From NCBI RefSeq assembly GCF_965221685.1, contig NZ_OZ244907.1: 64,000 nucleotides of DNA, one strand, 5' to 3'. This stretch comes from Palauibacter sp022826685 (GTDB taxonomy: Bacteria; Gemmatimonadota; Gemmatimonadetes; Palauibacterales; Palauibacteraceae). The translations under genes were made by a program, and so were the position numbers. How positions within the stretch are numbered: the stretch's first letter is position 1; every line of letters starts with the position of its first letter. The notes beneath the pieces were generated by a model, which worked only from the letters and a program-made list of their open reading frames with translations, was not told where the DNA came from and did no database searches. Shown piece by piece: positions 7,340-15,764 of this stretch.

Positions 7340-10300
7340 TATCTCAGCGGCCGACCCTGACGGCCTCCAGGCCAACCAGGGATTCAACGTCGAGGTCGGC
7401 GCGGACGCCGGGCAGCCGGCGACCGTGACGATCTTCGGTCTGCGCGAAGTCGACGACCGGACCCAGGCGGTGGATCCGTCCAGCGTATCCGGCAACATCT
7501 CCGTCCTGCTCGACGTGCAGTACAACGACGAGACGGTGACGAACGTCGACCTCACGCTGGGCGAGGAGGTCATCTCCTGCCGCGGCGCGTCGAACGACGC
7601 CGAGCCGGTCGGTGTGGCGCCGACGGGTCTCGCGGAGTCCGGCGGCTCGGTCGAGATCGAGTGCTTCTTCGACACCGACCAGGTGGCCGGCGAGTGCACG
7701 GGCATGCAGATGGATCCGCGGTTCGCCAACGGCGAGCACGAGTTGGGCGCGCAGATCACGACGTCCGATGGGACGGTCCGTCAGGCGCTCGCGACGCAGA
7801 TGATCACGTTGAAGAACTCCAACTACGTGATGATCGACCATAACCGCGGCAAGTCGATGGTCGTGGCCGGTGTCCCGTACTACGGCGGTCCGACGACGGA
7901 AGACAACGTGAACACGTTCGACGTCTGCCCCGTCGCCTTCGACGGGACCGTGGTCGGCGCGATCGGTCTGCGCGGCATGACCGACACGGTGGACGGAAAC
8001 TCGCTGACTTTCCTCGCCCACCGCAGAGACGATCTCTACGGAGAGTTCTGGGGCGTGCGTCGCACGGATCGCGAGGCTCCGTTCACGTTCACGGTCCACT
8101 CGGACTGGAACGGGAGAAACGAGATCGAAACCGATTTCGCCGATGTCGACGACGGCATCGAGGACATCAACCCGGCCCGGGAAGGCAGCGGCGGTCACTG
8201 GATCATCCAGGACGGCGTGATCAGCGATCCGGACGGGGTCGACATCTCGTCGAAGTTCGTGCCCGGAGATGCGGAGAACAATCTGACCAAGATCGGTCCG
8301 ATCTACTTCGACTTCAACGCTCCGAGGGTGACCGACGCCTCGGAAGTCACGATCGAGCGTGAATCCATCAAAGAGGTGCACTACTCGGGCAAGAGGAGCA
8401 CGTACGATGGCCGGTCGCAGCGGATCGGGATCTCGAACGTCTCCGAGGGAGGTTCGGGCGGCCGGTGGGGAAGCACTTCGCAGGTCGTCGCGGTAGGCGA
8501 TTGCTCGATCTCGGCCAACAAGGACGCCGCTTCCAAGGGCACGGCGTTCCAGGCTCTGGTCGAGGACGCCAACACGATCGGCGATCTTCCCGAAGAAGAT
8601 CCCTACAGTGACGATCTCAGCGATGACGGCGGCGTGCAGTGCTACACCGCCGAGTTGCAGTCGATCACAGACCCGATCGGGAACTCCAGGTCTCTCGCCA
8701 ACGTCCGAATCCGGTCGGCGAACAACTTCGGCGTGGACCGCACGCCCCCGGAGATCGAGGATCTCGTGCCCGACGAGGAGCTGGTGCTGATGGCCGGCGC
8801 CACGCTCATGTTCGAGGTGGACGATCCCGAGCTCGAGACGGGCGAGGATGGCAGCGGGCTCAACGTAACCAGCCCGGATGCGTATTGGGGTCCCAACCCC
8901 GATTATGACCAGCGCTATTTCTACAGCGAGCAGGATCCCGCTTACGCCGGCGTCGTGTCCGACGTGACAGACGGTGTCGTCACGATTATGACGAACACCG
9001 GCGACACAGAGACGGACAAGCAGCGGCGATACGTGGTGGTGGCGGAGGTTCGAGACAACGCCGTGCCGCCCAACTACTCGAACGCCGTCTTCACCTACAC
9101 CCGTGACTCGATGGCTCCGGCCGTCTCATTGTCGAAGAGCCAGTCCCATATCGGCAGCATCAACACGGCGACCGTCACGGTCGGTGTCGGCGGGACCATC
9201 TCCGACAAGAACGTCATCAAGAAGGCCGAGTTGAGCATCCGAGACGTCACCGGTGGCGGTGAGTGTGCGACTACAGGAAATCTCGCCGCTGGGACGGGCA
9301 AGCCCGTGGTCCGCAACACGCGGGACCTCGAGAACGACACGAACAAGATTGAGTTCGACGAGTCGTTCACGCTCAGGGCTCTCGGTGAGGGACAAAAGAT
9401 GTACTGCTTCTGGCTGGATGTCGCGGATATCGCGGTAATGGCCGATGGCCGCGGCCCCGGTAATGAGCCAGTTGACGGCGGTTACGAGCTTGGCACCTTC
9501 ACGGTGGACTGGCCCGGAACGGCGCCGACTGAGCGTCCAACGTTCGAGTTCCAGACTGCGGACGACAACACCAACCCGACTGCGTTCACGGCTGCGGACT
9601 CGCTGAGCGTGCCCGAAGGCACGGCGGCATCAGCCAGCATGGGCTACTGGGTCCGGCTGGCGAACGCCGATCCGGTCCCAACGCCCACGGCGTCCGTCAC
9701 GGTGACGGTCAGTGCGCCGGCAGGGCTGACCGTGACTCCAAAGACGCTGAATTTCACCGCGAACGACTCTGCGTTGGTGACGGTCGAGACCGTGCACGAT
9801 CTGAACCTGACGTCCGAACTGCTCATGGTGAACCACACGGCGACGGGCTACGATGCAGCGACGTTCCCGGTGCGCGTGACGGACGATGACTTCTCGATCT
9901 CCGCGAGTGCGACGTCGGTGCGAGAGGACGCGGACAGCACCCTGGTGATCATCACGGCCACCGCGGCCACCGCGCCCACGGCCACGGCCGGGGTGAACGT
10001 TGATGTGACGGCTACAGAAAGCAGCGGCGCAGCATCCGCTGACTTCCGCGTGACCGCGACGGGTGGAAGTACCACCATCACGATTCCGATGGGGAAGACG
10101 TCGGCGACCGACACCGTGTACGTGACCGCGCTTGATGACGCGGACATGGACGAAGACGGTGAAGCGATTCAGTTCAGCGACACCGGCAAGGCCTCTGTGA
10201 ACGGGGTCTACGCGGTGCCGACCTCGATCACGATCATCGACGCCGATCCCGATATCAGCTTGTCGCTGAATAAGACCTCGCTGAATGAGGGATCGGGTGC

Positions 10301-10616
10301 GACGGTGGTGACGGTCACGGCGAAGCTGGCTGCGGCGCCGAATGAGATCCTCACGTTCACGATCGGGGATGTCGCCAGCGGGTGCGCTGCGGTTTCGGCC
10401 TCGGCGTCTGGGCAGCCGTTCACGATCGACGCGGCTGCTCTGTCGGGCAGCGGGACCGTGACAGTGACTCCGGTGGCCAACATCGACGACGGCAACGTCG
10501 ACTGCACCGTCCCGGTCACCATTGCTCCGACCGCGAAGAGGGGCGGATCCGTCAACTGGACGCTCCAGGGTCCGGTAGAGCTGACGATCGTCAACGAGGA
10601 CGACTCCTCGAGCTAA
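6942..10616 (+). CDS. Giant Ig/Calx-beta surface lipoprotein B
   Basis: 1224 residues with the layout of A: lipobox Cys22, poly-proline stalk two residues shorter, Ig-like domain to about residue 151, a long unassigned body, then three Calx-beta-like repeats starting near 868, 981 and 1100. The body keeps blocks such as NYVMIDHN, YGGPTTEDNVNTFDVCPVAFDGT and DDGGVQCYTAELQS shared with A and C, but the Calx-beta tail is largely different. ATG with GGAGGGG upstream. Followed by a strong terminator and then nuclease-lipoprotein D1 on the same strand. The mosaic (constant head, related body, divergent tail) is the main evidence for cassette exchange. Biochemical function unknown. Confidence 0.85.
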   Translation: MKKAMKKGLLATGIAAVAFGGCGDTVEVVTPPFPDIPPITIPPPPVIPPPPPPPPPPPPPPANRAPVAVGTIPAHSVDIGGTATVPVAGYFSDPDGDALTYSGTSSNPAAATVSLDGATATVTGVARGSAVVTISAADPDGLQANQGFNVEVGADAGQPATVTIFGLREVDDRTQAVDPSSVSGNISVLLDVQYNDETVTNVDLTLGEEVISCRGASNDAEPVGVAPTGLAESGGSVEIECFFDTDQVAGECTGMQMDPRFANGEHELGAQITTSDGTVRQALATQMITLKNSNYVMIDHNRGKSMVVAGVPYYGGPTTEDNVNTFDVCPVAFDGTVVGAIGLRGMTDTVDGNSLTFLAHRRDDLYGEFWGVRRTDREAPFTFTVHSDWNGRNEIETDFADVDDGIEDINPAREGSGGHWIIQDGVISDPDGVDISSKFVPGDAENNLTKIGPIYFDFNAPRVTDASEVTIERESIKEVHYSGKRSTYDGRSQRIGISNVSEGGSGGRWGSTSQVVAVGDCSISANKDAASKGTAFQALVEDANTIGDLPEEDPYSDDLSDDGGVQCYTAELQSITDPIGNSRSLANVRIRSANNFGVDRTPPEIEDLVPDEELVLMAGATLMFEVDDPELETGEDGSGLNVTSPDAYWGPNPDYDQRYFYSEQDPAYAGVVSDVTDGVVTIMTNTGDTETDKQRRYVVVAEVRDNAVPPNYSNAVFTYTRDSMAPAVSLSKSQSHIGSINTATVTVGVGGTISDKNVIKKAELSIRDVTGGGECATTGNLAAGTGKPVVRNTRDLENDTNKIEFDESFTLRALGEGQKMYCFWLDVADIAVMADGRGPGNEPVDGGYELGTFTVDWPGTAPTERPTFEFQTADDNTNPTAFTAADSLSVPEGTAASASMGYWVRLANADPVPTPTASVTVTVSAPAGLTVTPKTLNFTANDSALVTVETVHDLNLTSELLMVNHTATGYDAATFPVRVTDDDFSISASATSVREDADSTLVIITATAATAPTATAGVNVDVTATESSGAASADFRVTATGGSTTITIPMGKTSATDTVYVTALDDADMDEDGEAIQFSDTGKASVNGVYAVPTSITIIDADPDISLSLNKTSLNEGSGATVVTVTAKLAAAPNEILTFTIGDVASGCAAVSASASGQPFTIDAAALSGSGTVTVTPVANIDDGNVDCTVPVTIAPTAKRGGSVNWTLQGPVELTIVNEDDSSS

Positions 10617-10650
10617 CCGCAACTCCCGTCCCCGGACGGGACCAGGCAGG

Positions 10651-10688
10651 AAAGAGAGGGGCTCCGCACTCGCGGGGCCCCTCTCTTT
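10651..10688 (+). terminator. Rho-independent terminator after lipoprotein B
   Basis: A near-perfect hairpin, AAAGAGAGGGGC on the left and GCCCCTCTCTTT on the right with an inner CCGC/GCGG extension, ending in CTCTTTGT. Its sequence is unrelated to the terminator shared by A and C. Confidence 0.85.
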
Positions 10689-10818
10689 GTCCCTTGGCGC
10701 CGCACTTCACCCCCTATGTGAGAACCCGATGCATGACCGCGAGTGGAACCCGGACTCCGAGCAGCGCGAACGCCCGATCCTCCAGCCCCGTGGCGCACGC
10801 CCAGGCACGTCCGCGAGG

Positions 10819-13101
10819 ATGCGTCTTCTGATCGGAGCCGCAGTCCTCGCCGCGGCCTGTGGCGGGGGCGACACGGTCGATCCGGGACCCACACCCCCTC
10901 CTCCCCCACCGCCGCCGCCTCCACCCGCCAACCGGGCACCGGTGGCAGGCACGGTGATCCCGGATCAGATGGTGGTCGAGGGGCAGACCGTGACGATCGA
11001 CATCTCGGCGTCGTTCTCGGACCCGGACGGCGACGCGCTCACCTACGTGGCGACGACATCGAACGCCGGCGTCGTGTCCGTCGGCCTCTCCGGCCGTACG
11101 CTGACGCTCACGGCGGTGGCGGACGGCGCCGCGGCGGTGACGGTAAGGGCCTCTGACCCGGGCGGGCTCTCGGCCACGCAGAGCTTCGCCGTCGAAGTGG
11201 CGGAGCCGGCACCCACGATTGTCACGGTCACGCCGGACACGGCGACACTCACAGCGCTCGGCCAGACAATCCAACTATCCGCCGAGGTACAAGACCAGCT
11301 CGGCCGCCCCATCTCCGATGCGACCGTGGCCTGGTCGAGCAGTGACACCACCGTCGCGACGGTCGATACGAGCGGTCTGGTGACGACGATAGCCGACGGA
11401 AGCGCGACCGTCACGGCGCTCGCGGGCGCGGTGTCGGACAGCGCTTCGATCGTCGTTTCCCAGACGGCCACGACGGTGGAAATCGCGCCGACGACCCACA
11501 CCCTCGCCACAGATGACACCGTTCGGTTGGTGGCGACGGCCAGCGACGAAAACGGACACACGGTCGCCGGCGCGGCCTTCCGCTGGACCTCGAGCGATAC
11601 CGCCGTCGCCTCCGTGGACAGCCTCGGCCTCGTACGAGGAGTGGCGGAGGGCACGGCGACCATCACGGCGGCTGTCGGCGACGCGGCCGCCGGTGTGGAA
11701 GGCACGGCGGAGGTCACCGTCCTTCCTCCCCCTCCGCCTCCGGACCTCACCGGGACGTACTTCCTGGAGAGCCTGGTCGGGACATCTACGGGCGGTACAC
11801 AGCTCACTCGGCCGACGGTCTCAGGCACGCTGGAGCTCGCGCAGGAGGCGCCCTCGGGCGACTCCGCGGCGGGCAGCTACGAGGTGAGCATCACGACCCC
11901 GGCCCTGACGATCACCGACGAAGGCACCTTCACCGTGCGTAGCGATGGAAGCTGGCGGCAGACCGGAGAGGTGTCCGGCGAGGGCACGTATGCGATATCG
12001 GGCGACACCCTCACGCTCGCGATCACCGAACCCGAGACAGCGGCTTCAACGACGGTCTGGGTGATGGGTACGCCGCCGGCGCCGGGAACGTGGCGCGGGC
12101 TCGTGGTTGCGCCGGAAATCCGCTGCTCCGAATACAACGTGGACCAATACCGGCATCCGGCCGGCCTGGAGGACGCGGTCGTCGCGGCGCTGGGCGACAA
12201 GCTCTACGAGGCGTATACCGGGGTCTACTACGACCACGCACGGGACGTCCAGGTCGACCACATCGTGGCGAAGCGGGAGGCGCACGATTCCGGCGGCTGC
12301 GCCTGGCCGCCGAGCGCGCGCCGGGCGTTCGCGCGCGACCTGGAGAACCTCGCACTGGCTTCGCCGACGCTGGATCTCGGCGTCAAGTCGGGACGGGACG
12401 CGGCCGAGTGGCTGCCGGACTTCAACCGGTGCTGGTACGCGGGTGCGATCGTCGCCGTGCGCCTCAAGTACGAACTGACGGTGGACGAGGCGGAGCGCGA
12501 TGCTCTGGAGGAAGTACTCTCGGGCTGCGCATCGACGGAGCTGGTCTTCGCGCCCGAAACCTGGACCGTCGAAGCGACCACGCTGGGCGACGAGAGCGGC
12601 TGGCAGGCGCTGTCCCCCAACAAACCGGACCTCAACGGGCTGGGCGTGGCCGGCAACGTGGCGGTGTTCTGCACGTCCGCGGTCGCGTCGGTGGACTTCG
12701 CGTTCGTCGCCAGAGGCGCGCGCCTGGATGAGAGCGAAGCGAACTACGAATCCGGGCGTCTGGGCTACAGGTCCAGTGTCAACATCGAGTGGTACACACC
12801 GCCGCCGCGGACGCTGGAGCGGATCACCGTCACCCAGTACCCCCACTGGGAGAACTGGACCGCTCGCCTGAGCCCGGCGTCTCGCGACGCGTTCATCGAT
12901 GGGCTGGTGGTGGACCGCCAGACGGTCTTCGTCTCGTGGCTGCTACACGAGGGCGACGCCACCATGGCCTACGAGGGCGGTCCCGACGCCCGGGAGAACA
13001 TCCTCGACGCCCTCCAGCGGTGCACGGGCGGCGACGGAGACGTGACCACGCTCCTCTCCGGCCTGTCCGGCAACCCGACCGCCATCAGGGCACGACCGTG
13101 A
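10819..13101 (+). CDS. Lipoprotein with Ig-like stalk and C-terminal HNH nuclease domain (D1)
   Basis: 760 residues from ATG 10819; an in-frame ATG 44 codons upstream would give 804, but this start places MRLLIGAAVLAAAC as a textbook lipoprotein signal. Then come a poly-proline stalk, an Ig-like domain with the NRAPVAG and SDPDGDALTYVAT motifs seen in A, B and E, two bacterial Ig-2-like domains (VTPDTATLTALGQTIQL; WTSSDTAVASVDSLGLV), and a beta-rich segment. The C-terminal third carries VQVDHIVAKREAHDSG (His about residue 480) and ENLALASPTLD through DAAEWLPD. That is the HNH arrangement of secreted DUF1524-type nucleases (DHxVxLxxAW, then NL, then AEW). Both catalytic blocks look intact. A close paralogue lies inverted at 15748-18075. 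The role could be nutrient DNA cleavage or contact-dependent antagonism; I cannot tell. Confidence 0.82.
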   Translation: MRLLIGAAVLAAACGGGDTVDPGPTPPPPPPPPPPPANRAPVAGTVIPDQMVVEGQTVTIDISASFSDPDGDALTYVATTSNAGVVSVGLSGRTLTLTAVADGAAAVTVRASDPGGLSATQSFAVEVAEPAPTIVTVTPDTATLTALGQTIQLSAEVQDQLGRPISDATVAWSSSDTTVATVDTSGLVTTIADGSATVTALAGAVSDSASIVVSQTATTVEIAPTTHTLATDDTVRLVATASDENGHTVAGAAFRWTSSDTAVASVDSLGLVRGVAEGTATITAAVGDAAAGVEGTAEVTVLPPPPPPDLTGTYFLESLVGTSTGGTQLTRPTVSGTLELAQEAPSGDSAAGSYEVSITTPALTITDEGTFTVRSDGSWRQTGEVSGEGTYAISGDTLTLAITEPETAASTTVWVMGTPPAPGTWRGLVVAPEIRCSEYNVDQYRHPAGLEDAVVAALGDKLYEAYTGVYYDHARDVQVDHIVAKREAHDSGGCAWPPSARRAFARDLENLALASPTLDLGVKSGRDAAEWLPDFNRCWYAGAIVAVRLKYELTVDEAERDALEEVLSGCASTELVFAPETWTVEATTLGDESGWQALSPNKPDLNGLGVAGNVAVFCTSAVASVDFAFVARGARLDESEANYESGRLGYRSSVNIEWYTPPPRTLERITVTQYPHWENWTARLSPASRDAFIDGLVVDRQTVFVSWLLHEGDATMAYEGGPDARENILDALQRCTGGDGDVTTLLSGLSGNPTAIRARP

Positions 13102-13118
13102 CCTATTGAGTCGGCGGG

Positions 13119-13141
13119 TTCCGATCACGTCCAGTCCCACC
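13119..13141 (-). pseudogene. Remnant of the start of a small coiled-coil membrane gene
   Basis: 23 bases identical to 13871-13893, which encode the first residues (GLDVIG after GTG) of the intact minus-strand gene at 13533-13892. Here the copy lies between the end of D1 and the end of the neighbouring small gene, and reads on for only a few codons into the D1 3' end. It looks like the stub of a third small gene cut by arrival or recombination of D1. Confidence 0.55.
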
Positions 13142-13145
13142 AGGG

Positions 13146-13526
13146 CTACTGTACGGCGGCGTCGCGGGTGCGGATGAAGATGGCGAGTTCCTGGACCTGC
13201 TCGCGGAGGGTGCCGATCTCCTGGCGAAGGTCGCGGATGTCGGCGCGCACGTCTTGGCGGAGACCGTTGACTTCGGTGTGCAGTTCCCCGCGCAGATCTC
13301 GGACCTGAGCTTCGACACCGGACGTGCGGTCCCATTGGAGCATGTACGCGCCGCCGAGGATGCCGAGTGCGAGGGCGAGGCCCCGGCGCGTGATGGTGAT
13401 CCCGTTCATCGGCGCGGGAGCGCCCGCCGACGTGCGGCGACCCACACGCGGATGGCGCTTGGGCCCCGCGTCGGGGGTTCCGGCGTCGGGTGCGGACTTC
13501 GCGGCGTCGACTCTCGAGTTCGGCAT
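13146..13526 (-). CDS. Small membrane-anchored coiled-coil protein
   Basis: 126 residues. A Pro/Ala-rich basic N-terminus leads to the motif GITITR and one membrane span (about 48-65, LALALGILGGAYMLQW). A coiled coil follows with heptads of the VRDLRGELHTEVNGLRQDVR type and a short tail. The GITITR motif, the span and the W-[DE]-R-T after it recur in the 164-residue gene at 25758. It starts 6 bases after the upstream gene's stop, so the two are probably co-transcribed. An alternative start is Met40. No known function; such proteins are often scaffolds or partners of envelope complexes. Confidence 0.65.
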   Translation of the reverse strand: MPNSRVDAAKSAPDAGTPDAGPKRHPRVGRRTSAGAPAPMNGITITRRGLALALGILGGAYMLQWDRTSGVEAQVRDLRGELHTEVNGLRQDVRADIRDLRQEIGTLREQVQELAIFIRTRDAAVQ

Positions 13527-13532
13527 GGCGGA

Positions 13533-13892
13533 TCAGGCGGGATCGGTGCCGGTATCCGGAAGGGGCATTCCGAACACACTCCCCTCAAGTCGGGCCACGC
13601 GGTCGCTCATGGCCACGCGCGCCTCGACCATTTCGGAGTGGACGGCGTCGATCCGGTCGCGCAGGCCGGCGATGTCGCCCTTCAGCTCGCCGCGCAGGCC
13701 AGTGATTTCGCTCTTCAGCTCGCCGCGAAGTTCCTTCTGTACGCTCTCGAGCTGACCCGAGAGCCTGTCGGTTTGTTTCGTGAGATCCTTCTTGAGATTC
13801 CCGATGCCGCGAAGGGCGAGGCCGCCCATCGTCCCGCCCACGCCGACGACCGCCACCAGGATGCTCAGGATTCCGATCACGTCCAGTCCCAC
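13533..13892 (-). CDS. Small membrane-anchored coiled-coil protein (first gene of the pair)
   Basis: 119 residues from GTG 13892, chosen because GGAGG lies nine bases upstream; an in-frame GTG at 13910 would add six residues. One N-terminal span (GLDVIGILSILVAVVGVGG) is followed by a coiled coil with repeated LRGELK/DIAGLRD units and an ending VARLEGSVFGM. The 66-residue gene at 28533 has the same plan and a similar MARLEGLFEGF end. Divergent from lipoprotein gene E, with a 243-base shared upstream region. Function unknown. Confidence 0.65.
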   Translation of the reverse strand: MGLDVIGILSILVAVVGVGGTMGGLALRGIGNLKKDLTKQTDRLSGQLESVQKELRGELKSEITGLRGELKGDIAGLRDRIDAVHSEMVEARVAMSDRVARLEGSVFGMPLPDTGTDPA

Positions 13893-14135
13893 CGTTCCAC
13901 GCCTCCGCACGAGGTTCGAAGGCGATGCCCGCCGCGCGCCACCCGCCCGTCCGCATCGAACCTCCCCGCCACGATCAATGTCGTATCAACGGCAAACGGC
14001 CTCAAGTGTATCGACGACCGTCAGTGCGCGGTTTGGGGCGGTAGCTCGCGTCGCTAGCTTGGGATCATCTGTTCCTTTTCACCCGAAACCGGGCCCTCCG
14101 GGCCTGCTGCAAGAAGCGCCGGGAGGGCTGACGGA

Positions 14136-15764
14136 ATGCATGTGAAGACGAATCGTTACCGCACCGTGGCTATCGTGAGCGCGCTCGTCGCGGCTCTTGG
14201 CGGCGGCGTCTCCTGCGGCGGAGGCGGGACGACGGATCCGCCCCCGCTCCCGCCACTATCACCGCCTCCGCCGGTGGCGCCCGTGACGGTCGGGTCGATC
14301 CCGGCTCAGGTCATGACCGAGGGGCAGTCGGTGACGGTGGACGTTTCGCCGTTCTTCAGAGATCCCGACGGGGGGACCCTGACGTACGCGGCCGCGTCGT
14401 CGGCCGAGGCCGTGCTCACCGTGTCGCTGACCGGCAGCAACCTGTCGATCACGGCGGTCGCGCGGGGGACGGCAACGGTGACCGTGACGGCCACCGACCC
14501 GGATGGCCTGACCGCCACGCAGAGCGCGGGCGTGACCGTCGAGGCGGCCAACCAGGCGCCGGAGGCCGTGGGGACGATTCCCGCGCAGGCGATCACCGTG
14601 GGTCAGACGGCGACCGTGAACGTGGCCTCCTTCTTCAGCGACCCGGACGGAGACGCGTTGGGGTACTCGGCGGCGTCGTCGGCCGCGGGTGTGGTGTCGG
14701 TCTCGATGTCCGGAAGCGTTCTGACGCTGGTCGGGGTGGCGGACGGCACGGCGACGGTGACGGTGACCGCGCGCGATCCGGAGGGTCTGACGGCGGCGCA
14801 GAACGTGGCGGTGACCGTCGAGGCCGCCAACCAGGCGCCGGAGGCCGTGGGAACGATCCCGGCCCAGAGCCTGAACCCGGGACAGTCGCAGACGATCGAC
14901 GTGTCCCCGTATTTCCGGGATCCGGACGGAGACGTGCTGACGTACTCGGCTGCGACTTCGAACGCCCTGGCCACCGCGTCGGTGTCGGGAAGCCGTGTGA
15001 CGGTGATCGGGGTGGCGGACGGCACGGCGACGGTGACGGTCACGGCGAGCGATCCGGGCAGGCTGACGGCGAGTCAGACCATCGCCATTACGGTGGCGGC
15101 GAGCACCGGATTCCGGGACGACTTCGATTCGATCGCCAGTCTGGACGACTGGGGGATCAGCGACGCCGACGCCACCGTCGCCGATGGTCTCCTGCGCCTG
15201 ACGCCGACGACCGATGACCGGCTCGGGATTGCGTGGCGCCCGCTCGAACCCGCGCTGACGGAGTGGACCATCCGGGCCAGGATGGGCCGGGGCACAGGCG
15301 AGGGATGGGTGCGAGTGTACTGGCTCACGGGGGACGACAGTTACCCGGTCCTGGGTTTCAGTCTGGGCCCCGCCGGAGACCACAACTTCCGGTTCCTGTT
15401 CTTCGACGCGGAGGAGGGAGGCTGGTTCTTCACTTCGGATGTGGCTGGCAACTCGGATGCCGTCAGGGACGAGCCGGGCGATTTCACCAACCTCACGCTC
15501 GGACATGACGGCGCCGAGGTGTTCGTGGAGGCCGGGGACACCGAACTCCTCCGGTTCACACCGGCCGCCGCGTTCCGTCCCGCCCTGCAGAACGTGACCG
15601 AAGTGTGGCTGGCGGGAACGGAGAATGGCTCCGCCGTCCACTTCGACTGGGTGCATGTGGCCGGAGCGGAGAGCAGCGCGGCGACATCGAGTGCGACGAC
15701 GGACATCCGCGATCTCGTCGAACACGCCGCTGACGTAACCGAGCGTGTCATGGTCGTCCCCTGA
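14136..15764 (+). CDS. Lipoprotein E with three Ig-like repeats and a lectin-like C-terminus
   Basis: 542 residues. The lipobox ends at Cys27 (GVSC), then a proline-rich stalk and three tandem ~90-residue Ig/cadherin-like repeats each opening with (V/E)AVGTIPAQ or VGSIPAQ, containing DPDG and closing V(T/A)VTVEAANQAPEA. The next ~200 residues (from FRDDFDSIASLDDWGIS) resemble a concanavalin/LamG-type beta-sandwich with WVRVYWLTGDDSYPVLGF and HFDWVHVAG. The last ~25 residues look unrelated, and the stop lies 17 bases inside the 3' end of convergent D2, so the natural C-terminus may have been cut off. The upstream leader shares CCTTTTCACC and a GAAG-GGGAGGG stretch with A and B. Confidence 0.78.
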   Translation: MHVKTNRYRTVAIVSALVAALGGGVSCGGGGTTDPPPLPPLSPPPPVAPVTVGSIPAQVMTEGQSVTVDVSPFFRDPDGGTLTYAAASSAEAVLTVSLTGSNLSITAVARGTATVTVTATDPDGLTATQSAGVTVEAANQAPEAVGTIPAQAITVGQTATVNVASFFSDPDGDALGYSAASSAAGVVSVSMSGSVLTLVGVADGTATVTVTARDPEGLTAAQNVAVTVEAANQAPEAVGTIPAQSLNPGQSQTIDVSPYFRDPDGDVLTYSAATSNALATASVSGSRVTVIGVADGTATVTVTASDPGRLTASQTIAITVAASTGFRDDFDSIASLDDWGISDADATVADGLLRLTPTTDDRLGIAWRPLEPALTEWTIRARMGRGTGEGWVRVYWLTGDDSYPVLGFSLGPAGDHNFRFLFFDAEEGGWFFTSDVAGNSDAVRDEPGDFTNLTLGHDGAEVFVEAGDTELLRFTPAAAFRPALQNVTEVWLAGTENGSAVHFDWVHVAGAESSAATSSATTDIRDLVEHAADVTERVMVVP

